Shown here: one piece after another, positions 7,728-18,870 of the stretch | How positions within the stretch are numbered: position 1 is the stretch's first letter | How the letters are laid out: each line of letters starts with the position of its first letter | Assembly (NCBI RefSeq): GCF_007362775.1 | Contig: NZ_CP041692.1 | Span: 1,674,001 to 1,738,000, forward strand | Length of the DNA stretch: 64,000 nucleotides | Direction: 5' to 3' | Source of the DNA: Microlunatus elymi | GTDB taxonomy: Bacteria; Actinomycetota; Actinomycetes; Propionibacteriales; Propionibacteriaceae | Program-made: the position numbers and the translations under genes | Notes under the pieces: generated by a model | Told to the model about the DNA's origin: nothing | Seen by the model: only the letters and a program-made list of their open reading frames with translations | The model's database searches: none

Positions 7728-8720
7728 TCACCAGGCGTAGTCCTCCGGGGCGGTCTTGTAACCCGGGAAGAGCTCGTCGAGTCGATCGAGGGTGGACTGC
7801 TCCAGCTTCAGCTCGACCGCGCGGAGTGCGCCGCTGAGCTGATCAGCGGTGCGCGGACCGATGATCGGCCCGGTGATCCCGGGACGATGCAGCAGCCAGG
7901 ACAGCCCGAGTTCGCCCGGTTCGACGCCGAGATCGTCGGCCAGGTCCTCGTAGGCGGTCAGCGCTTCGCGATTGGCTTCGAGGTTGTCCTTGGCCCGGCC
8001 CTCGTAACGCCGTACGCCGTCGCGCTCCTTCTTGATCACGCCGCCGAGCAGGCCGCCGTTCAGCGGCGACCACGGAATTACGCCGAGCCCGTAGTACTGC
8101 GCGGCCGGAATGACCTCGCGCTCGATGTCGCGGACCAGCAGGTTGTAGAACGACTGCTCGCTGACCAGGCCGACGAAATGTCGCTGCTTGGCCGCCTCCT
8201 GCGCCTGGGCGATGTGCCAGCCGGAGAAGTTGGACGAGCCGACGTAGAGGATCTTGCCCTGCGCGACGGCGGTCTCGCAGGCCTGCCAGATCTCCTCCCA
8301 CGGCGTCGCCCTGTCGACGTGGTGGAACTGGATCAGGTCGAGGTGATCGGTCTGCAGCCGCTGCAGGCTGGCGTCGATGGCCCGGCGGATGTTGAGGGCG
8401 GACAGCTTGCCCTCGTTCGGCCAGCCGGCGTCGGGCTGACCCTCGTACGGCATCTCGCCGTAGAGCTTGGTCGCGAGCACCGTACGTTCGCGACGGCCGC
8501 CGCCGGAGGCGAACCAGTTGCCGATGATCTCCTCGGTCTTGCCGACGCTGACCTGTCGACCGTAGACGTTCGCGGTGTCGAAGAAGTTGATGCCGGCGTC
8601 ATGCGCGGCATCCATGATCTTGTGTGAGTCGGATTCGCTGGTCTGCGGGCCGAAATTCATCGTGCCGAGGCAGAGCCGGGAAACGGACAGGCCGGTACGG
8701 CCCAAGTGGGTGTACTCCAT
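7728..8720 (-). CDS. Aldo/keto reductase
   Basis: 330 residues. The MEYTHLGRTGLSVSRLCLGT start, DTANVYG with the catalytic Tyr, LATKLYGEM with the catalytic Lys, IQFHHVDRATPWEEIW with the active-site His, and a C-terminal GPIIGPRTADQLSGAL phosphate-binding loop define an NADPH-dependent AKR of the YghZ/Tas-like group. An upstream open stretch to 8780 lacks family similarity, so I use ATG 8720. It is convergent with the SDR gene and divergent from ahcY. The substrate is unknown. Confidence 0.88.
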   Translation of the reverse strand: MEYTHLGRTGLSVSRLCLGTMNFGPQTSESDSHKIMDAAHDAGINFFDTANVYGRQVSVGKTEEIIGNWFASGGGRRERTVLATKLYGEMPYEGQPDAGWPNEGKLSALNIRRAIDASLQRLQTDHLDLIQFHHVDRATPWEEIWQACETAVAQGKILYVGSSNFSGWHIAQAQEAAKQRHFVGLVSEQSFYNLLVRDIEREVIPAAQYYGLGVIPWSPLNGGLLGGVIKKERDGVRRYEGRAKDNLEANREALTAYEDLADDLGVEPGELGLSWLLHRPGITGPIIGPRTADQLSGALRAVELKLEQSTLDRLDELFPGYKTAPEDYAW

Positions 8721-8806
8721 GATCGCCAAGCCTTCCGCAGCGTCGACGAATAGTCCAGCAGTGATCGGGGTTCCGGCCACCTGGCCACCTCACCTAAGCT
8801 GCGGCC

Positions 8807-10246
<1,440 letters not shown>

Positions 10247-10595
10247 TTGGATGACGTCCACCGGAGTGCCGCTGCCGCTGGGTTGGTTGCTGTAGGTCGC
10301 GTTCTGGGGGCGACCCACCAGAGCCAGACCTCCGCCGTGGTCACCTCCATGGATCTCCTCGCCTCGGCACCTCCGCTGACAGATGCGCCGACGGATACCT
10401 GGGAATGCGGACGCCGTGGGCGAAAATCGGGGGCCGGAGCCGGATAGGGCCACTGCGTCCGCATGTTCAGGTTTCCGGCGACGGTCCCGACCGCCCCGCC
10501 CGAACGGCGAGGAGGTGGTCCGCAGCCTCGTGCCTCCGGCGGACGGAGTGCGATCCGGCGGCGGGTGAGGTCTCGATTCCAGTAACGTTCGCGGG
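10247..10595. other. 349-bp intergenic region with a long imperfect inverted repeat
   Basis: No convincing coding frame is seen between ahcY and the next gene. The region holds the inverted repeat at 10398-10471 and a shorter GTCCGC/GCGGAC hairpin near 10520-10552. The inverted repeat probably acts in 3' end formation for ahcY. Confidence 0.6.
10398..10471. repeat. Long inverted repeat downstream of ahcY (family F)
   Basis: The arms are 10398-10419 and 10450-10471, pairing at about 18 of 22 positions. The core ATGCGGACGC/GCGTCCGCAT is perfect. The 30-nt loop is G-rich. Confidence 0.65.
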
Positions 10596-11429
10596 GTGCG
10601 CAGATATCGGGAGCCGGCGGGGGAGCGGGAGGAGATCCCGCTGCTCGGTGGTGATGTGACCGAGGGACTGGTACGGGTCGGGGACACCGTACGGGGCCCG
10701 CTGGGCAGCAACTCGGCATTGGTGCATGCCGCTCTTGATCATCTGGAGTCGGTCGGCTTCGTCGGGGCGCCGCGGTTCCTCGGGGTTGATGATCAAGGTC
10801 GGGCGGTGTTGAGTTACGTCGACGGCGAGGTGGCGGGGCGCCCGCGGCCGGACTGGATCGCCGACGAGGGCCGGTTGATCTCGGTGGCGCGGCTGCTGCG
10901 GTCGTTGGACGACGCCATGATCGATTTCGGCATCCCGGACATCGAGCTGGAGCAGAACCCCGACCCAGAAGGGATCCCGCCGGCTCGAAGCTATCCGAGC
11001 GACTTCATCGGGCACCGCGACGTCACCCCGGAGAACGTGATCTTCCGCGACGGCGTTGCCTACGCATTGATCGACTTCGACCTCGCGCGTCCCTCGACCC
11101 GGATGCAGGAAGTCCAAGGGGCGTTGGTCTATTGGGCGCCGATCAGCGATCCGGCCGACCGGGACCGTCGGCTGCGCGACGTGGATCCGTTCCGGCGCGC
11201 CCGGCTGTTCGCGGACGCCTACGGGCTTGACGCTGCGGATCGGACCGTCCTGGTCGAGGATCTGCGGTACGGCACCGAACGGTCCTGGCATCTGATGCGC
11301 GACCGGGCCCGGCGACTCGGCGGCGGCTGGGCACGGATGTGGGACGAGGGGGTCGGCGACGTCATTCGCCGCCGCGGTGCCTGGCTCGACGAGCACGGCG
11401 AGGAACTCGCCACGGCGCTGGTGTCATGA
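10596..11429 (+). CDS. Aminoglycoside phosphotransferase-fold kinase family protein
   Basis: 277 residues with the APH/choline-kinase catalytic loop GHRDVTPENVIF (Asp and Asn) around residue 142 and IDFDLARPSTR (metal-binding Asp) around residue 160. The N-terminal lobe is short. Families of this kind phosphorylate small alcohols, sugars or antibiotics; the substrate here is unknown, and antibiotic resistance should not be assumed. GTG start at 10596. Confidence 0.75.
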   Translation: MRRYREPAGEREEIPLLGGDVTEGLVRVGDTVRGPLGSNSALVHAALDHLESVGFVGAPRFLGVDDQGRAVLSYVDGEVAGRPRPDWIADEGRLISVARLLRSLDDAMIDFGIPDIELEQNPDPEGIPPARSYPSDFIGHRDVTPENVIFRDGVAYALIDFDLARPSTRMQEVQGALVYWAPISDPADRDRRLRDVDPFRRARLFADAYGLDAADRTVLVEDLRYGTERSWHLMRDRARRLGGGWARMWDEGVGDVIRRRGAWLDEHGEELATALVS

Positions 11430-11492
11430 GGATCCGCTGTCTCATGACGATCACCCGTTTGATGAGGATCCCGGCTCGGGCAGGTCAGGATT

Positions 11493-12551
11493 GTGGCTGA
11501 TCTTCCGGGTGATCTGGCCGCTGCGCTCGATCGCGTCACCGCCGGAGTGAACCAAGATCGACTCGCGACCGTCACCGGCAGGCTGATCGACCGCTATCAG
11601 GCCGACCACCCGGCCGAGCCCGGCCGGCCGATCATGGCCGGTGAGCAGGAGGCGCGTGCGTACGCGGCCTACCGGATGCCGGCCACGTACGCGGCGATCA
11701 GGGCGGTCCTTGATCAACTCCCCGATCTCGAGCCGGACACGCATCTGGACGTCGCCGGTGGTACGGGCGTCGCGATCTGGGCGGTCGCCGACCGCTGGAC
11801 CTCGATCCGGCAGCACACCGTACTGGAACAGGCGCCGGCCGCGATCAAGCTCGGTCGCACCTTGGCCGCGGGTGCCGATCGTGCCGGGGTGCGCCAGGCA
11901 CACTGGCAGCAGATGGTGTTCGGTGAGCGATCCGGTCCGCTTCGACAAGCTCAGGACACCAGTTCGACAGGCTCAGGACCCTTGTCCGGCTCCGGGTCCT
12001 TGCCTCGAGCTGACGTGATCACCGTCGGCTATCTGCTCAGTGAGATAGACGAATCGCTGCAGCAGCAGGTGATCCGGGCGTCGGCCGACGCGGCCGGGGA
12101 ATTGTTGATCATCGTCGAGCCCGGCACCAAGAAGGGCTATCGTCGGATCATTTCCGCCCGTGAGCAACTTCTCGCCGCCGGGATGTCCCTGGTGGCGCCG
12201 TGTCCGCATCAGCTGCGCTGTCCGCTGCAAGATCAAGATCGGGACTGGTGCCATTTCGCGGCCAGGGTGAATCGCAGTCCTGTCCACCGCAGGGCCAAGG
12301 GTGCCGAACTGGGGTACGAGGACGAGAAGTTCAGCTATCTGGTGGTCGCGCCACCAGGCGTCGACGTGTCGGCGCGGGCCGAGAGTCGGGTGTTGCGTCA
12401 TCCGCAGTATCCGAAGGGTCGAGTGCGGCTCGAGTTGTGCCAACGGGACGGGACGGCGGCGGCGGCGGTCATCGCCAAGCGGGACAAGGAAACGTATCGG
12501 CTGGCTCGCAAGGTCGAGTGGGGCGACGGGTGGCCGGACGTCCGACGATGA
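11493..12551 (+). CDS. Rsm22-family small-subunit rRNA methyltransferase-like protein
   Basis: 352 residues. It has a SAM-binding fold with LDVAGGTGVAIWAVAD around residues 88-103, a YLLSEID strand near 183, IVEPGTKKGYRRI near 210, and the Rsm22-type Cys-bearing segment CPHQLRCPLQDQDRDWCHF near 235-253, which may hold an iron-sulfur cluster. Role by family: ribosome small-subunit assembly. A low-complexity loop (residues about 150-171, RQAQDTSSTGSGPLSGSGS) is encoded by a dispersed repeat that has entered the gene in frame between the methyltransferase strands. Confidence 0.82.
   Translation: MADLPGDLAAALDRVTAGVNQDRLATVTGRLIDRYQADHPAEPGRPIMAGEQEARAYAAYRMPATYAAIRAVLDQLPDLEPDTHLDVAGGTGVAIWAVADRWTSIRQHTVLEQAPAAIKLGRTLAAGADRAGVRQAHWQQMVFGERSGPLRQAQDTSSTGSGPLSGSGSLPRADVITVGYLLSEIDESLQQQVIRASADAAGELLIIVEPGTKKGYRRIISAREQLLAAGMSLVAPCPHQLRCPLQDQDRDWCHFAARVNRSPVHRRAKGAELGYEDEKFSYLVVAPPGVDVSARAESRVLRHPQYPKGRVRLELCQRDGTAAAAVIAKRDKETYRLARKVEWGDGWPDVRR
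11939..11981 (+). repeat. Two TTCGACARGCTCAGGAC repeat units inside the Rsm22-like gene
   Basis: TTCGACAAGCTCAGGAC at 11941-11957 and TTCGACAGGCTCAGGAC at 11963-11979 lie in frame and encode the RQAQD and STGSG stretches. Related copies occur in rph (48606 onward) and at 59678-59700. Confidence 0.8.
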
Positions 12552-12680
12552 TCATCGGTCGTCGGTGCGCCGCAGCACCCCGTATCCGCTGCAGAGTCAG
12601 CTGGAGCAGCACCTTCCCCAACCCGAGCCCTCGGCTCCGGCAACCTACCCTGTCCCTGCTCGCAGCACTATCGTCGGCGC

Positions 12681-13484
12681 ATGGCGTGGAGCCGTTACCT
12701 TGCTCGAGATCCCCAGCTGCGTGATGCCGGCCTGGCCTGCGTCGGAGCGGGCGAGAAGACGACGGGGCCGCGGGATCGGGTGGTCGAGCGGACCCTCCCG
12801 TGCTACGCCCTGGTGATCGTTTCGAACGGGGCGGGGGACTTCGTCGACGCGTCCGGCCGGCACCCGGTCCGCGCCCCGGCAGCGTTCTGGCTGTTCCCCG
12901 GGGTCGGCCACAGTTACGGTCCGGACGGCCGGGGCTGGTCCGAGCACTGGATGTTGTTCGAAGGAGTCACCTCCCGTGCCTACGAGTCGTACGGTGCCTG
13001 GGATCGGTCGGCGCCGGTGGTGACGTTACGACACCGACCCGAGCGCGAACTGCTGGACTGCTTCGGTGAACTTCGCCGGTTGACCCGATCGCCGAGCAGC
13101 ACCGCGCAGCTGCTGGCAGCGACCGTGATGCACCGGATCATCGGCCTGGTCCGCGCCGCAACGGCTCCGCGGATCGAAGATCAGTCGGTGATCGATCGGA
13201 TCAGCGGATCGGTGGCCGACAACATCAGCGTGGCCGAACGCGCCCGCCGGCTCGGACTGAGCCCGGCCGCACTGCGGGACGAAGTCCGCTCTGCAACCGG
13301 CCTGTCCGTACACGAGTTGATCATCAGAGCACGGATCACCAGAGCCCAACAGCTGTTGAAGGACAGCGATCTCGGAGTGGCCGAGATCGGCCGCATGATC
13401 GGCTACGAGGATGCCGCCTATTTCTCCAGATTGTTCAGCAGGCGCACCGGATTCTCGCCGATCAAGTTCCGCGAACTGCCGTGA
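12681..13484 (+). CDS. AraC family transcriptional regulator
   Basis: 267 residues. An N-terminal cupin-like sensor domain (PAAFWLFPGVGHSYGPDGRG near residue 55) is followed by a C-terminal double helix-turn-helix around residues 165-265 ending YEDAAYFSRLFSRRTGFSPI, the classic second AraC helix-turn-helix. The next gene, on the same strand, is a phytanoyl-CoA dioxygenase family protein, a pairing often seen for AraC regulators with sugar-derived or polyol sensing. Activation of that gene is likely but inferred. Confidence 0.9.
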   Translation: MAWSRYLARDPQLRDAGLACVGAGEKTTGPRDRVVERTLPCYALVIVSNGAGDFVDASGRHPVRAPAAFWLFPGVGHSYGPDGRGWSEHWMLFEGVTSRAYESYGAWDRSAPVVTLRHRPERELLDCFGELRRLTRSPSSTAQLLAATVMHRIIGLVRAATAPRIEDQSVIDRISGSVADNISVAERARRLGLSPAALRDEVRSATGLSVHELIIRARITRAQQLLKDSDLGVAEIGRMIGYEDAAYFSRLFSRRTGFSPIKFRELP

Positions 13485-13590
13485 GCTGAGCTGGAGCGAG
13501 ATCGCCGAGCGAGATCGCCGAAGCGAAAGTCCAAGCCGCGGCGTACACATGTCCATTGCCAATCCGCGCCGGGGATCAAATACTGAGCGG

Positions 13591-14421
13591 GTGTTGACCT
13601 CCAACGGGTACGTGCTGAGTCAGCGGCCGGAGCGGTTCGGCTCCCTGCAACCGGTGCCGGACGGCGAACGAGCCGATCGCAGTGCGTTGTGGCAGCGGTT
13701 GGACGACGACGGATACCTGTACCTGCCAGGATTTCTGGATCGCCAGGTGGTCGAGGATTTCCGCCGCTACTACTTCGATCGGCTTGCCCCTGCCGGACTC
13801 ACCGAGACCGGCGGCAGCAAAGATGATCTTGATCAGTCAACCCTGCGCAGGGTCCTGTTCCGGGAGATCGTGCCCGGTCGGGCGTACGACGACTTCTGCC
13901 GGCAACCGAAGATCGTCGACTTCTTCGGCTGGCTGCTCGCCGACGACGTCCATCTGCACCGCCGCAAGATCCTCCGCCACACCAGGCCCGGCGACACGGG
14001 CATCGGCCAGGCGACCCAGGCCCACTACGATCTCTTGTATCTGCGCGAGGGGACCGCGCAGGTGCTGACGATCTGGATCCCGGTCGGCGATTGCCCGGTC
14101 GAACGGGGCAGCCTGATCTACCTGGAAGGCAGTCATCGCTGGGTGCAGGCCGAGGAGGCCGCCGGTCGGCTGCAGCGCCCCGCCGCGTCGATCACCGCCG
14201 ACCTGCCGGGCCTGGCCGATGATCATGACGCCCGCTGGCTGGCGACGGACTTCCGCTGCGGGGACGTGATGGTGCACACGTCCCAGATCGTCCATGCTGC
14301 GTTGGACAATGTCGACCCGGACCGGGTCACCCGGCTGTCCACCGACATCCGCTACCAACGCGTCTCTGATCGGATCGACGCTCGTTGGCAGCACGACTGG
14401 CACGACCGCGACGGTCTCTGA
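13591..14421 (+). CDS. Phytanoyl-CoA dioxygenase (PhyH) family protein
   Basis: About 276 residues, an Fe(II)/2-oxoglutarate-dependent oxygenase fold. The metal-binding HxD is QAHYDLLYLREGTAQ near residue 150, and the distal His is in VMVHTSQIVHAAL near residue 235 with the 2-oxoglutarate Arg in the following strand. I prefer the GTG at 13591 (VLTSNGYVLSQRPERFG) because homologues begin there; an in-frame ATG at 13549 adds 14 residues. No strong ribosome site is visible for either. Substrate unknown. It follows an AraC regulator. Confidence 0.82.
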   Translation: MLTSNGYVLSQRPERFGSLQPVPDGERADRSALWQRLDDDGYLYLPGFLDRQVVEDFRRYYFDRLAPAGLTETGGSKDDLDQSTLRRVLFREIVPGRAYDDFCRQPKIVDFFGWLLADDVHLHRRKILRHTRPGDTGIGQATQAHYDLLYLREGTAQVLTIWIPVGDCPVERGSLIYLEGSHRWVQAEEAAGRLQRPAASITADLPGLADDHDARWLATDFRCGDVMVHTSQIVHAALDNVDPDRVTRLSTDIRYQRVSDRIDARWQHDWHDRDGL

Positions 14422-14452
14422 TCAAGACCTGCGGGGTGCAGGCCAACCATGA

Positions 14453-14980
14453 TCATTTCTTCGGCTTGCCCCGCGGCACCGCGAAATCCAGCAGGGTGGC
14501 CGACTGCTTTCGTAGGTCCGACCAGTGGCCGTCGTAGCCGAGCACGGCCATCCCGCTGGTCGGAAACTTCGTGTCCATCCGATTCCACAGTTCGGTCTTG
14601 CCGTCGCGCGGCGCCAACTTCTCAACCAGGTCGGGAATTCCGGGCGCGTGACCGATCATCATCACTGTCCGGACCTCGTCCGGCGTCTTGCGCAGCAGCT
14701 TCAGCAGTTCGTGCGCAACCGCCTCGTACAGATGGTCGTCGTAGTTCACCCGATCGGCGTCGGCACCTGCCTTGACCGCCCGTTCCCAGGTCTGCCGCGC
14801 GCGGACCGCTCGGGAGCACCAGATCAGCTCGGGCTCGATCCGATGCCGGGCCAGGTGCTCGCCGACCGCGAGACCGTCCCGTTTGCCGCGCTTCGACAAC
14901 GGCCGTTCGTGATCCTCGACATCCAGACCCCAGGCCGACTTCGCGTGCCGGAGCAGCACAATCGTGCGGTTGACCGCCAT
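14453..14980 (-). CDS. SixA-like histidine phosphatase
   Basis: About 175 residues of the phosphoglycerate-mutase-like superfamily. It has the N-terminal RHG-type motif VLLRHAKSAWG with the nucleophilic His, WCSRAVRARQTWERA, and GHAPGIPDL with the second catalytic His. SixA-type enzymes act on phosphohistidine proteins, although many actinobacterial members have undefined substrates. I use the ATG at 14980 (MAVNRT); an upstream start at 15001 is possible. Convergent with the PhyH gene, divergent from recQ. Confidence 0.88.
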   Translation of the reverse strand: MAVNRTIVLLRHAKSAWGLDVEDHERPLSKRGKRDGLAVGEHLARHRIEPELIWCSRAVRARQTWERAVKAGADADRVNYDDHLYEAVAHELLKLLRKTPDEVRTVMMIGHAPGIPDLVEKLAPRDGKTELWNRMDTKFPTSGMAVLGYDGHWSDLRKQSATLLDFAVPRGKPKK

Positions 14981-15089
14981 GCACCGGACTCTACGCATCA
15001 CGGATGGACGGAAGGTTGCGCGCAGACCACCGGACGGTGCCTGTGGACCGGTGTCGCCGATCGTCGGCGATGCCGGTTAGGGTCGCTGG

Positions 15090-16907
15090 GTGAGTGTGCC
15101 GAGCCGTTCCGAATCGCCGCAGCAGGTGCTGCAGCGCGTCTTCGGGTACGACGCCTTCCACGGTGAACAGGCCGAGATCATCGAGTACGTCTGCGCCGGC
15201 GGCGACGCGCTGGTGTTGATGCCGACCGGCGGCGGCAAGTCGCTGTGCTACCAGATCCCCGCGCTGGTCCGTCCCGGCGTCGGCGTGGTGATCTCACCGC
15301 TGATCGCGCTGATGCAGGACCAGGTGGACGCCCTGCAGGCGCTCGGCGTCCGCGCCGGTTTCCTCAACTCCACCCAGGACTTCGGACAACGCCGTGACAC
15401 CGAGCAGGCGTTGCTGGCCGGCCAACTCGATCTGCTCTACCTGGCCCCGGAGCGGCTGCGGGTGCCCGCCACGCTCGAGCTGCTCGATCGGGCCGAGATC
15501 GCGCTCTTCGCGATCGACGAGGCGCACTGCGTTTCCCAGTGGGGACACGACTTCCGTCCCGACTACCTGCAACTGTCCGGGCTGCACCAGCGCTGGCCCC
15601 AGGTGCCCCGGATCGCGTTGACGGCAACCGCGACCGCCGCCACCAGAGCCGAGATCGCCGCACGGCTCGACCTCGGTCGGGCCCGGCACTTCGTCGCCAG
15701 CTTCGACCGGCCCAACATCAACTACCGGATCGTGCCCAAGGACAACCCGCGCAAGCAGTTGCTGGAGTTGATCACCGGCGAACATGACGGCGACTGCGGC
15801 ATCGTCTATTGTCTGTCCCGGGCATCGGTGGAGGACACCGCCGATTTCCTCAGCAGGCAAGGGATTCCGGCACTTCCGTACCACGCCGGACTGGATTCGG
15901 GCACCCGCGCCGACCATCAATCGCGTTTCCTCCGGGAAGACCGGATGATCATGGTCGCCACCATCGCCTTCGGGATGGGGATCGACAAACCCGACGTCCG
16001 GTTCGTCGCCCACCTGGATCTGCCGAAGTCGGTGGAGGGCTACTATCAGGAGACCGGCCGGGCCGGCCGGGACGGTCTGCCGTCGACTGCCTGGCTCGCG
16101 TACGGGTTGCCGGACGTCGTCCAGCAGCGCAAGCTGATCAACAACTCCGAAGGCGACGCGGCCCGCAAGCGGCAGCTGTCGGCACATCTGGACGCGATGC
16201 TGGCACTGTGCGAGACGGTGCAGTGCCGACGCAGCCAACTGCTGGCCTACTTCGGTGAACAGACCGGCCCCTGCGGCAACTGCGACACCTGCCTGCAACC
16301 GGCCGAGACCTGGGACGGCACCGTGGCCGCGCAGAAGGTGCTCTCCTGCGTTTATCGGCTGCACCAGCGCCGGCAGCACTTCGGTGCCGGACACATCACC
16401 GACATCCTGGCCGGCAGGTCGACGCCGAAGATCGAACAGTTCGGCCATCAGCAGTTGTCCGTATTCGGCGTCGGCGATGATCTTGATCCGGTGCAGTGGC
16501 GCGCGGTGATCCGGCAACTGCTGGCCCAGGGCTACCTGGCGGTCGAATCCGACCACGGCACCCTCGGGCTGACCGAGAGCAGTCGTGCCGTGCTGTTCGA
16601 CGGCGCCGAGGTGAAGCTCCGTCGAGACCCCGAACGGCGCCGGCCGCGGACGGCGCCGAAGCAGGCGAGGGCGCAGGTCGAACTGCCGGCCGAGGCCGCA
16701 CCGGTATTCGAACGACTGCGGGCCTGGCGGGCCGGGTTGGCGAAGGAACAAGGCGTCCCGGCGTACGTGATCTTCCACGACGCGACGCTGCGGCAGATCG
16801 CCACCGAGCAGCCGGTGGATCTGGCCGATCTCGGCCGGATCAACGGAGTCGGCGAGGCCAAATTGGCGCGCTACGGCGAACAGTTGCTGGCCGCCCTGAC
16901 CGCCTGA
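15090..16907 (+). CDS. recQ: ATP-dependent DNA helicase RecQ
   Basis: 605 residues, a 3'-5' DNA helicase for recombination and replication-fork repair. Domains in order: RecA-like lobe 1 with [15 protein letters not shown] and [17 protein letters not shown]; lobe 2 with [20 protein letters not shown] and [10 protein letters not shown]; the RecQ-Ct zinc-binding part with CGNCDTC; and a winged helix. The C-terminal segment from about residue 535 is HRDC-like ([16 protein letters not shown]). GTG start at 15090. Monocistronic in appearance. Confidence 0.95.
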   Translation: MSVPSRSESPQQVLQRVFGYDAFHGEQAEIIEYVCAGGDALVLMPTGGGKSLCYQIPALVRPGVGVVISPLIALMQDQVDALQALGVRAGFLNSTQDFGQRRDTEQALLAGQLDLLYLAPERLRVPATLELLDRAEIALFAIDEAHCVSQWGHDFRPDYLQLSGLHQRWPQVPRIALTATATAATRAEIAARLDLGRARHFVASFDRPNINYRIVPKDNPRKQLLELITGEHDGDCGIVYCLSRASVEDTADFLSRQGIPALPYHAGLDSGTRADHQSRFLREDRMIMVATIAFGMGIDKPDVRFVAHLDLPKSVEGYYQETGRAGRDGLPSTAWLAYGLPDVVQQRKLINNSEGDAARKRQLSAHLDAMLALCETVQCRRSQLLAYFGEQTGPCGNCDTCLQPAETWDGTVAAQKVLSCVYRLHQRRQHFGAGHITDILAGRSTPKIEQFGHQQLSVFGVGDDLDPVQWRAVIRQLLAQGYLAVESDHGTLGLTESSRAVLFDGAEVKLRRDPERRRPRTAPKQARAQVELPAEAAPVFERLRAWRAGLAKEQGVPAYVIFHDATLRQIATEQPVDLADLGRINGVGEAKLARYGEQLLAALTA

Positions 16908-17110
16908 GCCGCCCGCCTTCGGCCGACTATTCGCGCGACAAGTCGGTTATTGACGGCCAACACGGACGGAATATTCGGCCGGCCGAGGTGATGCATCGCA
17001 AAAGCTCAGGCGTTAGTGTGTGTCTCGCCGGCTCGGAGCCGGAGCGTGACCGAAGCCGGATGAGCCCGGTGCTTTAGGCGCCGGGTCCTCGATGCAGGAG
17101 GTCGTTGCAG
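16908..17110 (+). promoter_or_regulatory. Structured 5' leader of the symporter gene
   Basis: The 203-bp gap between recQ and the symporter contains CCGGCTCGGAGCCGG-type and other GC hairpins, and an 8-bp stem CCCGGTGC/GCGCCGGG at 17065-17085 with a 5-nt loop, 10 bp before a perfect AGGAGG (17096-17101). The last hairpin could modulate translation initiation. I do not recognise a known riboswitch. Confidence 0.4.
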
Positions 17111-18835
17111 ATGGTTCCTGTACCGCCGATTGGCAGCTTGTCGCCGGTGCCCCTGGACCTGCCGATCCCGATGGAGACGTTGCGGATCGATGCGAATGCC
17201 ATCGACTACATCCTGGTGGCACTCTATTTCGTCCTGGTGATCGCCATCGGACTGATGTCGCGACGGAAGGTTTCCAGCAGCCTGGACTTCCTTCTGGCCG
17301 GTCGTAGTCTGCCCGCCTGGATCACCGGCTTGGCCTTCATCTCGGCCAACCTGGGCGCGACCGAGTTGCTCGGACAATCCGCCAACGGCGCGCAGTACGG
17401 CGAACAGGCGTTCCACTATTACTGGATCGGCGCGGTCCCGGCGATGGTGTTCCTGGCCCTGTTCATGATGCCGTTCTATTACGGCTCCAAGGTGCGCAGC
17501 GTCCCGGAATTTCTGCATCGACGGTTCAACCGCACCACTCAGCGGTTGCAGGCTCTGTTGTTTGCGGTGGCCACCGTGCTGATCGCCGGCGTCAACCTGT
17601 ACGCGTTGGCTCTGGTGGTAAATGCGCTGCTCGGCTGGCCGATCTGGGTTTCGATCGTCGCCGCCGCGTTCGTCGTACTGGCCTACACCTTCCTCGGCGG
17701 ATTGTCGGCTGCGATCTACAACGAGGTGCTGCAGTTCTTCGTCATCGTGGTCGCGATGATCCCGGTTACCATCGTCGGTTTGCATCGGGTCGGCGGCTGG
17801 AACGGATTGACCGCCAAGATCGCCCCGCTGCCCCATGGAGCCGACAACCTGAGTCCGTTTCCGGCCCAGCAACTGACCGGATTCGACAGTCCGATCCTGT
17901 CGGTGATCGGGGTCGTGTTCGGACTCGGGTTCGTGCTGTCCTTCGGCTACTGGACGACGAACTTCACCGAGGTGCAGCGAGCGTTCTCCGCCAACAGCGC
18001 CGGCGCCGCGCAGCGGACACCGCTGATCGCAGCCATCCCGAAGGCCCTGGTCGCACTGGTGATCATCATCCCCGGCATGATCGCGGCCGTGCTGATTCCC
18101 AGTATCAACGAGCTGAAACGAGGGCTGCCGTCCGACGTCGCGTACAACGATGTCGTGCCGTTGATGCTGCGCGAATTGTTGCCGAACGGATTTCTCGGGG
18201 TGGCGCTGACCGGTCTGCTGGCGTCATTCATGGCCGGCATGGCGGCCAACGTCAGTTCGTTCAACACGATCTTCACCTATGACATCTGGCAGGACTGGTT
18301 GCGCCCCGGAAAACCGGACTGGTATTACCTGAACGTCGGCCGGATCGTCACCGTCGCGGCTACCCTGATGGCCATCGGTACTGCCTTCATCGCAGCCGGA
18401 TTCAGCAACATCATGGATTACATCCAGTCGCTGTTCTCGTTCTTCAACGTGCCGCTGTTCGCCACGTTCATCCTCGGCCTGTATTGGAAACGGATGACCG
18501 GCACCGCCGGCTGGACGAGTTTGGCGGCCGGCGTGATCGGGGCGGTCGGCGTCTACATTCTGAATACGGTCGGGGTGCTGAACCTTCCCGGCCAGGGGGC
18601 GAGTTTCCTGGGGGCGAGCGTCGGATTCGTCCTTGCCATCATTGTCGGCGTCGTCGTTTCTTACCGTACGACGCCCAAACCCGAGGCCGAGCTGGTCGGT
18701 CTGGTCCGCAGCCTGACGCCGACCAAGTCGCTGGCCGCGGCGGTCGAGCCGGGCTGGTACAAGTCGCCGGTGGTGCTCACCGTGATCATCGGCATCCTGA
18801 CGGTGGGCGGTTATGTCTTCTTCACCATCGTTTGA
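17111..18835 (+). CDS. Sodium:solute symporter (SSS) family transporter
   Basis: 574 residues with about 14 hydrophobic segments, beginning near residue 35 (YILVALYFVLVIAIGLMS). Family features are FLLAGRSLPAWITGLAFIS, ATELLGQSANGAQYG, the Na-site region in the fifth helix (YTFLGGLSAAIYNEVLQFF) and a typical VSSFNTIFTYDIW. It resembles the sugar/inositol (SGLT-like) branch; the substrate is not certain. AGGAGG at 17096-17101 sets the ATG at 17111. The following small membrane-protein gene, 35 bp downstream with its own AGGAGG, is probably in the same operon. Confidence 0.88.
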   Translation: MVPVPPIGSLSPVPLDLPIPMETLRIDANAIDYILVALYFVLVIAIGLMSRRKVSSSLDFLLAGRSLPAWITGLAFISANLGATELLGQSANGAQYGEQAFHYYWIGAVPAMVFLALFMMPFYYGSKVRSVPEFLHRRFNRTTQRLQALLFAVATVLIAGVNLYALALVVNALLGWPIWVSIVAAAFVVLAYTFLGGLSAAIYNEVLQFFVIVVAMIPVTIVGLHRVGGWNGLTAKIAPLPHGADNLSPFPAQQLTGFDSPILSVIGVVFGLGFVLSFGYWTTNFTEVQRAFSANSAGAAQRTPLIAAIPKALVALVIIIPGMIAAVLIPSINELKRGLPSDVAYNDVVPLMLRELLPNGFLGVALTGLLASFMAGMAANVSSFNTIFTYDIWQDWLRPGKPDWYYLNVGRIVTVAATLMAIGTAFIAAGFSNIMDYIQSLFSFFNVPLFATFILGLYWKRMTGTAGWTSLAAGVIGAVGVYILNTVGVLNLPGQGASFLGASVGFVLAIIVGVVVSYRTTPKPEAELVGLVRSLTPTKSLAAAVEPGWYKSPVVLTVIIGILTVGGYVFFTIV

Positions 18836-18870
18836 GTCCCGATACTTCGGCAGCCGGCACAGGAGGGGAC

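Noticed and set aside
8721-8806. SAH riboswitch upstream of ahcY
   Set aside because: The 86-bp leader does not show the conserved SAH-riboswitch core and is shared with a divergent gene.
10596-11429. Aminoglycoside resistance gene
   Set aside because: The catalytic motifs are those of the wide APH superfamily; nothing in the sequence points to an antibiotic substrate.
13411-13548. N-terminal extension of the PhyH protein into the AraC gene
   Set aside because: The extra residues overlap the AraC coding region in another frame and are not family-like; tandem GAGCGAGATCGCC at 13494-13519 is intergenic.
16908-17110. Known riboswitch in the symporter leader
   Set aside because: Only generic GC hairpins are seen; no conserved aptamer core recognised.
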